Positions 1 through 8,091 are shown, counted from the first letter of the stretch. The stretch: DNA of 64,000 nt from Albidovulum denitrificans (GCF_002973535.1 NZ_PVEP01000003.1:62001-126000); one strand, 5' to 3'. Program-made: numbers and translations. The notes: generated by a model from the letters alone, not told the origin.

Positions 1-419
1 GTTTCGACGACGGCGTCCTGCGCCGCCAGATCGCCCTCATCAACTCGATGACCAAGAAGGAACGCGCCAACCCCGACCTGCTGCAAGCCAGCCGCAAGAA
101 ACGCATCGCGGCGGGCGCGGGGCTTGAGGTGTCCGATCTCAACAAGCTTCTCAAGATGCACCGCCAGATGGCGGACATGATGAAGAAGATGGGCAAGATG
201 GGCAAAGGCGGAATGCTGAAACAGGCCATGAAGGGCATGTTCGGCAAGGGTGGCATGCCCGACCCGTCGAAGATGTCGCCCGCCGAACTGGAAGCCATGT
301 CCAAGGGCATGCAGGAAAGCCTTGGCGCGGGCGGCAAGCTGCCGGGCCTTGGCGGCCTTGGCGGCATGAACCTTCCCGGCGGGCTTTCGGGTCTTGGCGG
401 CTTCGGGAAGAAGAAGTAG
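1..419 (+). CDS. ffh: Signal recognition particle protein Ffh, C-terminal part (5' end outside window)
   Basis: The reading frame is open from the first base and ends at TAG 417-419, so only the end of the gene is present (about 138 codons). Visible residues belong to the M domain: a basic helix with SRKKRIAAGAG, then LNKLLKMHRQMADMMKKMGKMG, and a Gly/Met-rich tail, as expected for the 4.5S RNA- and signal-peptide-binding domain of SRP54/Ffh. The GTPase NG domain would lie upstream. Ffh binds signal sequences of nascent inner-membrane proteins and delivers ribosomes to FtsY. It heads the translation-related block that follows. Confidence 0.95.
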   Translation, partial: FDDGVLRRQIALINSMTKKERANPDLLQASRKKRIAAGAGLEVSDLNKLLKMHRQMADMMKKMGKMGKGGMLKQAMKGMFGKGGMPDPSKMSPAELEAMSKGMQESLGAGGKLPGLGGLGGMNLPGGLSGLGGFGKKK

Positions 420-495
420 CCGCATGCGGTCACCCTGGTCCAGAATCGCCCGCAATAAGCACGATCCCGCACCCGCGGATCGTGCGGCAGCGGGC

Positions 496-1005
496 ATGGG
501 CCGCGCCCCCGATCTGATGACCGACCGGCTGCGCCTGCGCATGCCCCGGCTTGAGGATTTCGAACACCGCGCCGCCTTCTATGCCAGCCCCCGCGCCGCG
601 CATGAGGACGGGCCGGTGAACCGCGCGATGGCCTGGCGGATCTGGGCCTCCGAGGTCGGCCAATGGCCGCTTCTGGGCTACGGCCCCTTCTCGGTCGAGG
701 ATCGCAAGACCGCCGCCTATCTGGGCGAGGTCGGGATCTACAACCCCGTCGGCTTCCCCGAACCCGAACTCGGCTGGTTCGTGACGCCGGAGGCAGAGGG
801 CAAGGGTTATGCGGCCGAGGCCGCGCTGGCCGTCATGCGCTGGGCGCGCGCGCGTTTCGGCTGGGACCACATCATCAACATCATCGCCCCCGCCAACACC
901 CGCTCCATCGCGCTGGCCCGCCGCCTCGGCGGCGTCCATTCCAACCGCCCCGGCCTCGACGAAGGCGACGTGGTGATCCTGCATGACCTGAGGGCGCTGG
1001 CATGA
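496..1005 (+). CDS. GNAT family N-acetyltransferase (RimJ/RimL-like)
   Basis: The product has the RimJ/RimL-type opening TDRLRLRMPRLEDF, a central LGYGPFSVEDR...YLGEVGIYNP strand and the acetyl-CoA loop region ELGWFVTPEAEGKGYAAEA, followed by NIIAPANTRSIALARRLGG, which is the typical C-terminal half of a GNAT fold. Such enzymes acetylate amino groups of proteins or small molecules; the substrate here is unknown. The start is uncertain: ATG 496 and ATG 517 sit right before the conserved domain, whereas ATG 424 (just after ffh) would add 24 low-complexity residues. None has a convincing Shine-Dalgarno sequence. Same strand as ffh, probably read through from it. Confidence 0.75.
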   Translation: MGRAPDLMTDRLRLRMPRLEDFEHRAAFYASPRAAHEDGPVNRAMAWRIWASEVGQWPLLGYGPFSVEDRKTAAYLGEVGIYNPVGFPEPELGWFVTPEAEGKGYAAEAALAVMRWARARFGWDHIINIIAPANTRSIALARRLGGVHSNRPGLDEGDVVILHDLRALA

Positions 1006-1012
1006 TCGTCCC

Positions 1013-1036
1013 GGCTTCTTCGTTGCCCAAATACTC
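1013..1036. repeat. 24-bp extragenic repeat, copy 1 (inverted relative to copy at 22204)
   Basis: The reverse complement (GAGTATTTGGGCAACGAAGA plus AGCC) is identical over 24 bases to 22204-22227. Both copies follow the stop codon of a gene (GNAT here, the ZIP transporter there). A degenerate relative, GGATATTTGGGCAAG, occurs near 60458. Confidence 0.7.
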
Positions 1037-1135
1037 AAACGGCACCGCCCCCGCCGCAGCCCGCCGGTCGGTGGCATGTCGCTACAGATACCCTACGCGA
1101 ACCCGACGCATCCCCTACGGTTTCAGGAGGTCCGA

Positions 1136-1432
1136 ATGACTGACGCAACGACCCGCGCCGCGGCCCTTCTCAAGGGCCACCGGGAGTCGATCGACCGCCT
1201 CGACGCCATCCTCGTCTTCACGCTTGCCGAACGGTTCAAGCACACCCAGGCGGTCGGCCGGCTCAAGGCCGAACACGATCTTCCGCCCTCCGACCCGGCG
1301 CGTGAGGCAAGCCAGATCGAGCGTCTGGAAAAGCTTTCGGATGAGGCCGATCTCGACCCCGAATTCGCCAGGAAATTCCTGAACTTCGTCATCAGCGAAG
1401 TCATCAGGCATCACGAGAAACTGCAAAAATGA
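1136..1432 (+). CDS. Chorismate mutase, AroQ type
   Basis: A 98-aa all-helical protein. It shows the AroQ pattern: ESIDRLDAILVFTLAERFKHTQAVGRLKAEHDLPPSDPARE near the N-terminus and a C-terminal helix FLNFVISEVIRHHEKLQK. It would convert chorismate to prephenate for Phe/Tyr synthesis. ATG 1136 is chosen because AGGAGG lies 7 bases upstream; an earlier in-frame ATG at 1076 lacks one. The length is normal for a monofunctional AroQ. The first copy of a perfect 28-bp palindrome lies between its stop and rpsP. Confidence 0.85.
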   Translation: MTDATTRAAALLKGHRESIDRLDAILVFTLAERFKHTQAVGRLKAEHDLPPSDPAREASQIERLEKLSDEADLDPEFARKFLNFVISEVIRHHEKLQK

Positions 1433-1438
1433 AACGCC

Positions 1439-1466
1439 GTAGGATGGGCAATATTGCCCATCCTAC
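1439..1466. repeat. 28-bp perfect palindrome, copy 1
   Basis: Half-arm GTAGGATGGGCAAT is followed immediately by its exact reverse complement, so the element has no loop. An identical copy is at 3356-3383. It sits in the 59-bp gap between the chorismate mutase gene and rpsP. There is no T-tract, so it is not a classical intrinsic terminator; a REP-like element or cruciform is more likely. Confidence 0.9.
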
Positions 1467-1491
1467 GCAGCCATAAATAGGAGAAACTGAC

Positions 1492-1896
1492 ATGGCTATG
1501 AAGATCCGTCTCGCCCGTGGGGGTTCCAAGAAGCGCCCGCATTATTCGATCGTCGCCTCCGACTCGCGCATGCCGCGCGACGGCCGCTTCATCGAAAAGC
1601 TCGGCACCTACAACCCGCTCTTGCCGAAAGACAGCGAGGATCGCGTCAAGATGAACATGGAGCGCGTGCAATACTGGCTTTCCCAGGGCGCCCAGCCGAC
1701 CGACCGCATCGCCCGCATGCTTGAGGCCGCCGGCGTCCGCGAGAAGGCCACGCGCGCCAACATGAAGAAGGCCGAGCCGGGCGACAAGGCCAAGAAGCGG
1801 GCCGAGGAAAAGGCCGCGAAATCGGCCCAGGCCAGCGAAGCCGCTGCCGCCCCAGCCGAGGAAGCGCCCGCTGCCGAAGAAGCGGCCTCCGAATAA
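1492..1896 (+). CDS. rpsP: 30S ribosomal protein S16
   Basis: The N-terminal 80 residues are classical S16: [38 protein letters not shown] and a C-terminal [17 protein letters not shown] segment. The protein is 134 aa, with a Lys/Ala/Glu-rich tail after residue 90 as often seen in alphaproteobacterial S16. The start ATG 1492 follows AGGAGAAACTGAC; ATG 1498 is the only near alternative. It opens the rpsP-(small ORF)-rimM-trmD unit. Confidence 0.97.
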   Translation: MAMKIRLARGGSKKRPHYSIVASDSRMPRDGRFIEKLGTYNPLLPKDSEDRVKMNMERVQYWLSQGAQPTDRIARMLEAAGVREKATRANMKKAEPGDKAKKRAEEKAAKSAQASEAAAAPAEEAPAAEEAASE

Positions 1897-1910
1897 GGCT
1901 TTGAAAACAC

Positions 1911-2063
1911 ATGCTGGTCGGCTTCTTCCTGCGCCGGATCGTCACCGTCACGCTGTGTGCGGGATCGTTCTGGCTGGGGATCAAGACCGACCGGCTGTTC
2001 ACGGCAAACCCGGCCGCCGCCCCGGTGGCGGCCGATTGCGGGGGGACCACCGATGGCAACTGA
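1911..2063 (+). CDS. Small predicted membrane protein (50 aa) between rpsP and rimM
   Basis: ATG 1911 to TGA 2063 encodes 50 residues. It starts [20 protein letters not shown], has one hydrophobic helix (about residues 2-24) and ends in an Ala/Pro/Gly-rich tail containing a single Cys (ADCGG). Its last 11 bases overlap the rimM start region (ATG 2053 lies inside the last codons), the usual picture of translational coupling, and the gene fits neatly between the rpsP stop (14 bp upstream) and rimM. No Shine-Dalgarno of normal strength is visible. The function is unknown; the tail looks periplasmic or exposed. Confidence rests on the tight operon fit and the clear membrane segment. Confidence 0.6.
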   Translation: MLVGFFLRRIVTVTLCAGSFWLGIKTDRLFTANPAAAPVAADCGGTTDGN

Positions 2064-2562
2064 CCGGGTCTGCGTCGGCGCCATTGGCGGCGCCTTCGGC
2101 GTGCGCGGCGAGGTGCGGCTGAAAAGCTTCTGCGCCCAGCCCGAGGCGATCGCGGCCTATGCGCCGCTTTATACCGAGGATGGCAGCCGCAGCTTCACCG
2201 TCCGCATCACCCGCACCATCCCGAACGGCTTCGCCGCGCGGCTCTCTGGCATCGCGACCAAGGAAGAGGCCGACGCGCTGCGCAACGTCAACCTTTACGC
2301 CGACCGGGCGATGCTGCCGAACCTGCCGGACGACGAATTCTACCACGCCGACCTGATCGGGCTTGAGGTTTTCGACACCGGCGGCGCAAGGCTCGGCACC
2401 GTCCGCGCGATCTTCAATCACGGCGCGGGCGATATTCTTGAGATCTACGCGCCCGGCCGCAAGACCGCGCTTCTGCTGCCCTTCACCCGCGCGATCGTTC
2501 CGACCGTGGACCTGACCGCAGGCCGCATCGTCGCCGACCCACCGGAGGAATCCGAGGCGTGA
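2053..2562 (+). CDS. rimM: 16S rRNA processing protein RimM
   Basis: A 169-aa protein with the RimM N-terminal barrel ([19 protein letters not shown]), the linker [13 protein letters not shown] and the PRC-barrel half ([32 protein letters not shown]). It assists maturation of the 30S head, binding S19. The start ATG 2053 gives [13 protein letters not shown], standard for the family; longer in-frame extensions upstream run into the small membrane-protein gene. The stop overlaps the GTG start of trmD by 4 bp. Confidence 0.95.
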   Translation: MATDRVCVGAIGGAFGVRGEVRLKSFCAQPEAIAAYAPLYTEDGSRSFTVRITRTIPNGFAARLSGIATKEEADALRNVNLYADRAMLPNLPDDEFYHADLIGLEVFDTGGARLGTVRAIFNHGAGDILEIYAPGRKTALLLPFTRAIVPTVDLTAGRIVADPPEESEA

Positions 2563-3359
2563 GCGGGGAGGAAAAACCCAAGTCCCACGGACGTTTGCGG
2601 GTGTCTGTCTCGGCTCAGCCGCGTGACCTGATGGCGCCGCAGCGGGTCAAGGGCGCCTGGGCCGCGCGGATCGTCACGTTGTTCCCCGAGGCGTTTCCCG
2701 GCACGCTCGGCCTTTCCCTTACCGGCAAGGCGCTGGATCAGGGGCTTTGGTCGCTGGAAACCATCGACCTGCGGCCCTTCGGCATCGGCAAGCATCGCAA
2801 CGTCGATGACACGCCCGCCGGTGGCGGCGCGGGCATGGTGCTGCGCGCCGATGTCGTGGCCGCCGCGCTCGATCAGGCCGCCATCGGCACGCCCCCCGAC
2901 CGCGCCGCCTGGCCGGTCGTCTACCTGTCGCCGCGGGGAAAGCCCTTCGACCAGGCCATGGCCCGCCGCTGGGCCGCGGCCGAGGGCATCACGCTGCTTT
3001 GCGGAAGGTTCGAGGGTGTGGACCAGCGCGTGCTGGACCATTACGCGATCGAGGAGGTGAGCCTTGGCGACTTCGTCCTGACCGGCGGCGAGATCGCCGC
3101 GCAGGCGATGATAGACGCCACGGTGCGGCTTTTGCCCGGCGTCCTTGGCAATGCCTCTTCCACCGAGGAAGAAAGCCATTCCCACGGCCTTCTGGAGCAT
3201 CCGCAGTATACAAGACCGGCAGTCTGGGAGGGACGGGAGATCCCATCCGTCCTCACCTCCGGCAATCACGCCGAGGTGGAGAAATGGCGGCGGACGGAAG
3301 CGGAACGGCTGACGCGGGAGAGGCGGCCGGATTTGTGGGCAAAACGGCGTGGGCCGTAG
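2559..3359 (+). CDS. trmD: tRNA (guanine-N1)-methyltransferase TrmD
   Basis: A 266-aa SPOUT methyltransferase making m1G37 in tRNA. Family motifs: [13 protein letters not shown] (about residues 36-48), [45 protein letters not shown] and the C-terminal [18 protein letters not shown]. The GTG start at 2559 (GGAGGA upstream) overlaps rimM by 4 bp and gives about 35 residues before the core, longer than the usual TrmD N-terminus; the next in-frame ATG is at 2631. The TAG stop (3357-3359) lies inside the second 28-bp palindrome, so the repeat supplies the end of this gene. Confidence 0.95.
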   Translation: MSGEEKPKSHGRLRVSVSAQPRDLMAPQRVKGAWAARIVTLFPEAFPGTLGLSLTGKALDQGLWSLETIDLRPFGIGKHRNVDDTPAGGGAGMVLRADVVAAALDQAAIGTPPDRAAWPVVYLSPRGKPFDQAMARRWAAAEGITLLCGRFEGVDQRVLDHYAIEEVSLGDFVLTGGEIAAQAMIDATVRLLPGVLGNASSTEEESHSHGLLEHPQYTRPAVWEGREIPSVLTSGNHAEVEKWRRTEAERLTRERRPDLWAKRRGP

Positions 3360-3383
3360 GATGGGCAATATTGCCCATCCTAC
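3356..3383. repeat. 28-bp perfect palindrome, copy 2, containing the trmD stop codon
   Basis: Base-for-base identical to 1439-1466. The stop codon of trmD (TAG) is bases 2-4 of the element, so its insertion or retention defines the TrmD C-terminus. No poly-T follows. The 258-bp stretch from here to rplS shows no convincing gene. Confidence 0.9.
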
Positions 3384-3641
3384 ATAGGCCTCCCGGCCCT
3401 TGACCCACCCCTCCACCACAACTATACCCCGCCCGTCCGGGGCTTTGACGAGTCGTCCGGGCTGTTGTCCGTTGGCCCATGCCCTTCGCTTTCTTCGGCA
3501 AGGTCGGCCACAGGGCGGCATGAAAAGGAACGATGACCTGAACCTCCGGCGGGCGCGGCATGCGGACCCGATGAAGACGCGGAGCTCTGAGGCGCGAACA
3601 CCATCGCGGACCCACCGCGAGCAACTGGAAAGGATCACGCG

Positions 3642-4016
3642 ATGAACCTGATCGCGCAACTGGAGGCCGAGCAGATCGCCGCTCTCGGCAAGTCCATCCC
3701 GGACTTCAAGGCGGGCGACACGGTCCGTGTCGGCTACAAGGTGACGGAAGGCACGCGCTCGCGCGTCCAGATGTACGAAGGCGTCTGCATCTCCCGCAAG
3801 GGCGGCGGCATCGCGGCCTCGTTCACCGTCCGCAAGATTTCCTTCGGTGAGGGCGTCGAACGCGTCTTCCCGCTTTACGCGACCAACATCGACTCGATCG
3901 AGGTCGTGCGCCGCGGCCGTGTCCGCCGCGCCAAGCTTTACTACCTGCGCAGCCGTCGCGGCAAATCCGCCCGGATCGCGGAAGTCACCAACTACAAACC
4001 CAAGGCCGAAGCCTGA
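3642..4016 (+). CDS. rplS: 50S ribosomal protein L19
   Basis: A 124-aa protein with the L19 signature: [62 protein letters not shown] and [25 protein letters not shown]19 sits at the 30S-50S interface. The start ATG 3642 follows GGAAAGGATCACGCG. Preceded by about 258 bp of gene-free sequence after trmD, so it may have its own promoter; rpmE follows after 11 bp. Confidence 0.97.
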   Translation: MNLIAQLEAEQIAALGKSIPDFKAGDTVRVGYKVTEGTRSRVQMYEGVCISRKGGGIAASFTVRKISFGEGVERVFPLYATNIDSIEVVRRGRVRRAKLYYLRSRRGKSARIAEVTNYKPKAEA

Positions 4017-4027
4017 GGAGCGGGACC

Positions 4028-4249
4028 ATGAAAAAAGACATCCATCCCGAATACCACACGATCTCGGTCAAGATGACCGACGGGACGATCTATCAGACCC
4101 GTTCGACCTGGGGCAAGGAAGGCGACACCATGTCGCTCGACATCGACCCGCTGGCGCATCCGGCCTGGACCGGCGGCAATGCCAAGCTGATGGATACCGG
4201 CGGCCGCGTGTCGAAGTTCAAGAACAAGTACGCGGGCCTCGGATTCTGA
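4028..4249 (+). CDS. rpmE: 50S ribosomal protein L31 (cysteine-free type)
   Basis: A 73-aa protein: [60 protein letters not shown]. It matches L31 but has no cysteine, so it is the zinc-independent form. GAGGAGCGGGACC upstream serves as ribosome binding site. It is the last gene of the translation block, with a strong intrinsic terminator 44 bp downstream. Confidence 0.95.
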   Translation: MKKDIHPEYHTISVKMTDGTIYQTRSTWGKEGDTMSLDIDPLAHPAWTGGNAKLMDTGGRVSKFKNKYAGLGF

Positions 4250-4292
4250 GCCTGCCGCGCTTTGCAAGTCGAAGCGCACAACATATAGTAGG

Positions 4293-4318
4293 GGCGCGCT
4301 GGAAACAGCGCGCCTTTT
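4293..4318 (+). terminator. Intrinsic terminator after rpmE
   Basis: Nine-base perfect stem GGCGCGCTG / CAGCGCGCC with a GAAA tetraloop, followed by TTTT. It separates the ribosomal block from mipZ. Confidence 0.9.
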
Positions 4319-4354
4319 GATTCCGGCAGGCCGGAAAAAGTCGGGGACAGTCGC

Positions 4355-5164
4355 GTGGCACATATCATCGTCGTGGGGAACGAAAAGGGCGGTTCGGGGA
4401 AATCCACCACCTGCATGCATGTGGCGACGGCCCTTGCGCGGATGGGCCACAAGGTCGGTGCGCTGGATCTCGACCTTCGGCAGCGCAGTTTCGGGCGCTA
4501 TATCGAGAACCGCCGCGCCTTCATCCGCAAGGAAGGCATCGACCTGCCGCTGGCCGATTACCGCGACCTGCCGGAGGTGGACCAGTCCACGCTGGCCGAG
4601 GGGGAGAACGCCTTTGACCACCGCCTGTCGGCCGCCGTCGCGACGCTTGAGCATGAGGCAGACTTCATCATCATCGACTGCCCCGGTTCGCATACGCGGC
4701 TAAGCCAGGTGGCGCATTCGCTGGCCGATACACTCATCACGCCGCTGAATGACAGTTTCATCGACTTCGACCTGCTGGCGCGGGTCGATCCCGATACCAG
4801 CCGCGTCATCGGCCCGTCGATCTATTCGGAAATGGTCTGGCATGCGCGGCAGTTGCGCGCGCGGGCCGGGCTGAAGCCCATCGACTGGATCGTGGTGAGA
4901 AACCGCCTTGGCGCGCAGCAGATGCACAACAAGCGGAAGGTCGGCGCGGCGCTTGAGCAGCTGTCGAAGCGGATCGGGTTCCGCGTCGCGCCCGGTTTTT
5001 CAGAGCGGGTGATCTTCCGCGAGCTGTTTCCCCGCGGCCTGACGCTTCTGGATCTGAAGGATGTCGGGGTCGAAAACCTCAACATCTCGAACGTCGCCGC
5101 GCGTCAGGAGGTCCGGGACCTGATGAAGGAGCTTCACCTGCCCGGCGTCACCGTCAACTTCTGA
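4355..5164 (+). CDS. mipZ: Division-plane positioning ATPase MipZ (ParA/MinD superfamily)
   Basis: A 269-aa ParA-like ATPase. It has the deviant Walker A NEKGGSGKSTT (residues 8-18), LDLDLRQRSFGRYIENR after it, and the DFIIIDCPGSHTRLSQVAHSLADTLITPLNDSFIDFD segment characteristic of MipZ rather than ParA or MinD. In alphaproteobacteria MipZ forms gradients from the ParB-parS poles and blocks FtsZ assembly away from midcell. GTG 4355 is the start, with GGGGA upstream. Monocistronic by position, after the rpmE terminator; a small gene converges on it from the other strand. Confidence 0.93.
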   Translation: MAHIIVVGNEKGGSGKSTTCMHVATALARMGHKVGALDLDLRQRSFGRYIENRRAFIRKEGIDLPLADYRDLPEVDQSTLAEGENAFDHRLSAAVATLEHEADFIIIDCPGSHTRLSQVAHSLADTLITPLNDSFIDFDLLARVDPDTSRVIGPSIYSEMVWHARQLRARAGLKPIDWIVVRNRLGAQQMHNKRKVGAALEQLSKRIGFRVAPGFSERVIFRELFPRGLTLLDLKDVGVENLNISNVAARQEVRDLMKELHLPGVTVNF

Positions 5165-5177
5165 GGCCAAGGCGGCC

Positions 5178-5336
5178 TCAGATAGCCTGCGCGTGACGCA
5201 CGAAGAGCGAGGGGGCGACCATGCGCTTGCGGCGCTGCGCTTCCTTGCCGAGGTTGGACAGACGCTTTTCGAACGCGTCGGGCTTGTCCGACTTGGTGCG
5301 AGAGAACTGGCTGATGATCTTTTCTGCGAGTTTCAT
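5178..5336 (-). CDS. Small basic hypothetical protein (52 aa), convergent to mipZ
   Basis: Reading the minus strand from ATG 5336 to TGA 5178 gives 52 residues beginning MKLAEKIISQFSRTKSDKPD and ending RKRMVAPSLFVRHAQAI. It is Lys/Arg-rich, predicted helical and has no membrane segment or Cys. GGAAG lies a few bases before the ATG. It ends 13 bp from the mipZ stop, tail to tail. The coding-like composition on the minus strand and this placement favour a real gene over the plus-strand reading frame covering the same bases. No function can be assigned. Confidence 0.6.
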   Translation of the reverse strand: MKLAEKIISQFSRTKSDKPDAFEKRLSNLGKEAQRRKRMVAPSLFVRHAQAI

Positions 5337-5673
5337 GTCTTCCGTCCCGTGGTGATCGTTGTCGTTGGATCAAAGATGCTGATGCGGGGTGGCGAAAACG
5401 TGGCGCGGAAGCGGAAATACACGGGATTTATCGCGGCGGTTGAAGGGGTTATTGTTCCGGGTGACCGCAACAATAGGGCGAAAGCGCCGTGATCCGGCTG
5501 CCATCGGGTACAACGTCACGGGTAAAACACAATCGGAGCGCGAATCCGGGCCTTATTTTGTCACGCCCCCCCGACCCCCAACCGGTCGACCATGGGCCAG
5601 GCCCCGGCTTGCATTTCCCGCCCCGCTGGCCGACACGAAGACGGGACCTCAACGCGGGGAGAGGGCGAAAACC
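5337..5673. other. Gene-free divergent intergenic region (337 bp)
   Basis: Lies between the minus-strand 52-aa gene and the plus-strand oxidoreductase, so it should hold promoters for both. The only structure seen is an inverted repeat TATTGTT-N12-AACAATA at 5450-5475, a possible operator. A reading frame continuous with the oxidoreductase runs through it but looks non-coding (low-complexity RPPTGRPWARPR-type text) and has no start signal. Confidence 0.5.
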
Positions 5674-6600
5674 ATGCGAATCGCAGTGATCGGCGCGGGC
5701 TCGATCGGGCGCCGCCACCACGGCAATCTGGAAACGCTGGGGGCAAAGGCGGTCCTGATCCCTTATCGGGAGTTCCGGCCAGACGGCAGCCAGCTTGAGG
5801 GTTGCGACGGTGTGGTCGTCGCCACCGCCACCCAGATCCGCCGCCCATTGATCGAACTTGCGGCGGCGCGCGGCCTGCCCTTCTACGTCGAAAAGCCGCT
5901 CAGCCATGACCGCGCCGAACTGGCCGCGATCGAGGCCGCCGCCGCCACGGTCGCCGAACGGTCGATGATCGGCTATATGATGCGCTATCACCCGGCCTTC
6001 CGGTACCTTGCCCGTATGGACCTGTCCGACATCTACCGCGCCCGGTTCGAGATCGGCCATGACGTCCGGCAGTGGCGCGAGAACTGGAACTTCGCCGACA
6101 GCTACGCGGCCCGGTCGGGCGGCGGCGGCGTTCTTCTGGACCTGTGTCATGAGCTTGACATGGCGGTCACGCTGTTCCCGGCCCTGACGCCCGACAGCGT
6201 GACGAGCCTTGGGCATGATCGCTATCCCGGCGTCGATTTTTCCGATGAGATCGCGCTGTCCGGGGGTAATGCCGCCGCGACCGTGTCGATGGACTATCTC
6301 TCCCCCGCCTTCCTGCGTCGGCTGAACCTGCGCGGCACCACGCATACGGTCGAATTCGATCTTCACGCCGAAAACTACCTGATCGCGACGCATGGGGTGT
6401 GGGAACAGCTGTCCCTGCCCTTCGAACGCAATGCGATGTTTCTGGCGGCGATGGCCGATTTCCTTGCCCTGATCGCGGGGGAAACCGTGTCGGACGTTGA
6501 ACACCTGCCGCGCTTCGATCTGGCCTTGCCGTCGGCCCGCAGGATCGTAGAAGCCTATGAGGCCCGGCATTTCACCGGCACCATCGCGGGGGATTACTGA
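5674..6600 (+). CDS. Gfo/Idh/MocA family oxidoreductase of the nonulosonate/glycan cluster
   Basis: A 308-aa NAD(P)-dependent dehydrogenase. The N-terminal Rossmann motif GAGSIGRRHHGNL (residues 7-19) is followed by the catalytic YVEKP motif (Glu73-Lys74-Pro75) and a C-terminal substrate domain with GGGGVLLDLCHELD. ATG 5674 is chosen over upstream in-frame codons because it places the Rossmann motif at the N-terminus. The next gene, a CMP-sugar synthetase, starts at the last base of its stop codon (TGATG). In Campylobacter-type legionaminic acid loci a comparable oxidoreductase accompanies the CMP-sugar synthetase; a role in making or modifying the sugar precursor is inferred. Confidence 0.85.
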   Translation: MRIAVIGAGSIGRRHHGNLETLGAKAVLIPYREFRPDGSQLEGCDGVVVATATQIRRPLIELAAARGLPFYVEKPLSHDRAELAAIEAAAATVAERSMIGYMMRYHPAFRYLARMDLSDIYRARFEIGHDVRQWRENWNFADSYAARSGGGGVLLDLCHELDMAVTLFPALTPDSVTSLGHDRYPGVDFSDEIALSGGNAAATVSMDYLSPAFLRRLNLRGTTHTVEFDLHAENYLIATHGVWEQLSLPFERNAMFLAAMADFLALIAGETVSDVEHLPRFDLALPSARRIVEAYEARHFTGTIAGDY

Positions 6601-7307
6601 TGATCATCGGCCATATCGGTGTGCGCAAGGGATCGAAGGGCGTTCCGGGCAAGAACTTCCGCCCGCTCTGCGGCCGCCCGCTGATCGACTGGTCGCTCGA
6701 TCAGCTTCTGGACCACCCAGAGGTCGATACCGTCGTCGTTTCCACCGACAGCGAGGAAATCCTGGCCCATGCCGTCAAGCGCGGCTGTCTCGACATCGGG
6801 TTGCGCCCGGCCCATCTGGCGACCGACAGCGCCGGGAAATGGGGCGTCTGGCAGCACGCGCTTGACGCGGCCGAGGCGCTGGCGGGCAAGGCCGGGGCCT
6901 TCCTTGACCTCGACGCGACATCACCGCTGCGCGACCCAGAGGACATCACAAGGGCGCTGGCGCTTTTCCACGATCAGCGCCCGGACATGGTGATGTCCTG
7001 CTGCGAGGCACGCAAGAACCCCTATTTCAACCTGGTGGAACCGGATGAAACCGGTGCGCTTCATGTCTCCAAACCCCTGCCCGGCGGCGTCGTCGCGCGT
7101 CAGCAGGCCCCGGTGGTCTATGAACATGCGGCATCGACCTATGTCGTGGCGACCGGCTACCTGCGCCGCGCGAAGGGCCTTTATGAAGGCCGCGTCATCC
7201 CCTACCTGATGGACCCGGAGCGCTGCGTCGATATCGACAGCGAGTTCGACTTCCGTCTGGTGGAATTCCTCATGTCCGAAAAGCTGAAAGGTCAGGCCCA
7301 TGTCTGA
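6600..7307 (+). CDS. Acylneuraminate cytidylyltransferase family protein (CMP-nonulosonate synthetase, NeuA/PtmB-like)
   Basis: A 235-aa nucleotidyltransferase. The N-terminal signature VRKGSKGVPGKNFRPLCGRPLIDW is the CTP-binding loop of CMP-sialate/legionaminate synthetases (R..SKG.PGKN). VVSTDSEEILAHA and FLDLDATSPLRDPEDI follow in the family's order, and the Cys/Arg-containing MSCCEARKNPYFN region binds the sugar. It activates a nonulosonic acid with CTP. Start ATG 6600 overlaps the preceding stop by one base, and the end overlaps the following SDR by 8 bp, so the three genes form one translation-coupled unit. Confidence 0.88.
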   Translation: MIIGHIGVRKGSKGVPGKNFRPLCGRPLIDWSLDQLLDHPEVDTVVVSTDSEEILAHAVKRGCLDIGLRPAHLATDSAGKWGVWQHALDAAEALAGKAGAFLDLDATSPLRDPEDITRALALFHDQRPDMVMSCCEARKNPYFNLVEPDETGALHVSKPLPGGVVARQQAPVVYEHAASTYVVATGYLRRAKGLYEGRVIPYLMDPERCVDIDSEFDFRLVEFLMSEKLKGQAHV

Positions 7308-8091
7308 GCAATTGAAAGGCCGCACCGTCTTCATCACCGGCTCGGGCGGTGTGCTGGGGTCCACCTATGTGCGCCGGATGCTGACGGCGGGGGCGCGGGT
7401 GGTGTCCTCGGACCTGCCGGGGCATCGGGCGGACGCGCTGAAGGCCGCGCATGAGGGGAACGGGAACTTTCGTTTCTACGACCTCGACGTCGGCGACGAG
7501 GCGCAGGTGGAGGGTATCTTCAAGCGCATCATGGCGGACGGGTGGGAACCGAACGTCGTCCTGAACAACGCCGCCATCACGGGCGAGCTTCTGATGGGCG
7601 CGGGCAAGAGCTTTCCCGACTTCGCCAATACCTCGGTCGCGGACTGGGAAAAGACGCTGCGCACCAACCTGACCGGCGCCTTCATGATCGCCCGCCAGAT
7701 GGACCGCGACATCGTCGGGCGCTACCCGGCGGCGCTGATCAACGTGGCGTCTATGTACGCGCTCAATGGCCCGCATCACCAGATCTACGAAGGGATGCCG
7801 TTCAAGAGCTTCTCGGCCTATTCGACGACCAAGGCGGGCATTCACGGGCTGACGCTGTGGCTGGCGGGGTACTGGGCCAAGCGGCAGGCGACGGTCAACA
7901 CCATCGCGCCGGGCGCCGTCTTCAACGGCCATTCTGACGAATTCCAGCGCCGGGTGGGGGAGCTTATCATGGCCGGCCGGATGGGCGCGCCGGATGAGAT
8001 TGCGGACGTGATGCTGTTTCTTTGCTCGAAGGAAGCGGGCTATATGACCGGCCAGCTTGTGAACGTCGACGGCGGGTTCAGCGGCTGGTAG
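7300..8091 (+). CDS. SDR family oxidoreductase (PtmA-like)
   Basis: A 263-aa short-chain dehydrogenase: TGSGGVLGSTY cofactor loop, DLDVGDEAQVE, NNAAITGE, a Ser in NVASMYAL and the catalytic YSTTK, then APGAVFNGH and a C-terminal GQLVNVDGGFSGW. The insertion between the Ser and Tyr strands (PHHQIYEGMPFKSFSA) resembles PtmA-type proteins of legionaminic acid clusters; that similarity is from memory of the family. It is third in a plus-strand unit and ends tail-to-tail over 14 bp with the minus-strand glycosyltransferase gene. Confidence 0.85.
   Translation: MSEQLKGRTVFITGSGGVLGSTYVRRMLTAGARVVSSDLPGHRADALKAAHEGNGNFRFYDLDVGDEAQVEGIFKRIMADGWEPNVVLNNAAITGELLMGAGKSFPDFANTSVADWEKTLRTNLTGAFMIARQMDRDIVGRYPAALINVASMYALNGPHHQIYEGMPFKSFSAYSTTKAGIHGLTLWLAGYWAKRQATVNTIAPGAVFNGHSDEFQRRVGELIMAGRMGAPDEIADVMLFLCSKEAGYMTGQLVNVDGGFSGW

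Noticed and set aside
3400-3645. Possible 81-aa ORF between trmD and rplS
   Set aside because: No ribosome binding site, no recognisable features, and it overlaps the rplS start; more likely leader sequence of rplS.
5389-5673. N-terminal extension of the Gfo/Idh/MocA protein to an earlier start
   Set aside because: The extra residues are low-complexity and would displace the Rossmann motif, which should be N-terminal; no ribosome binding site supports them.
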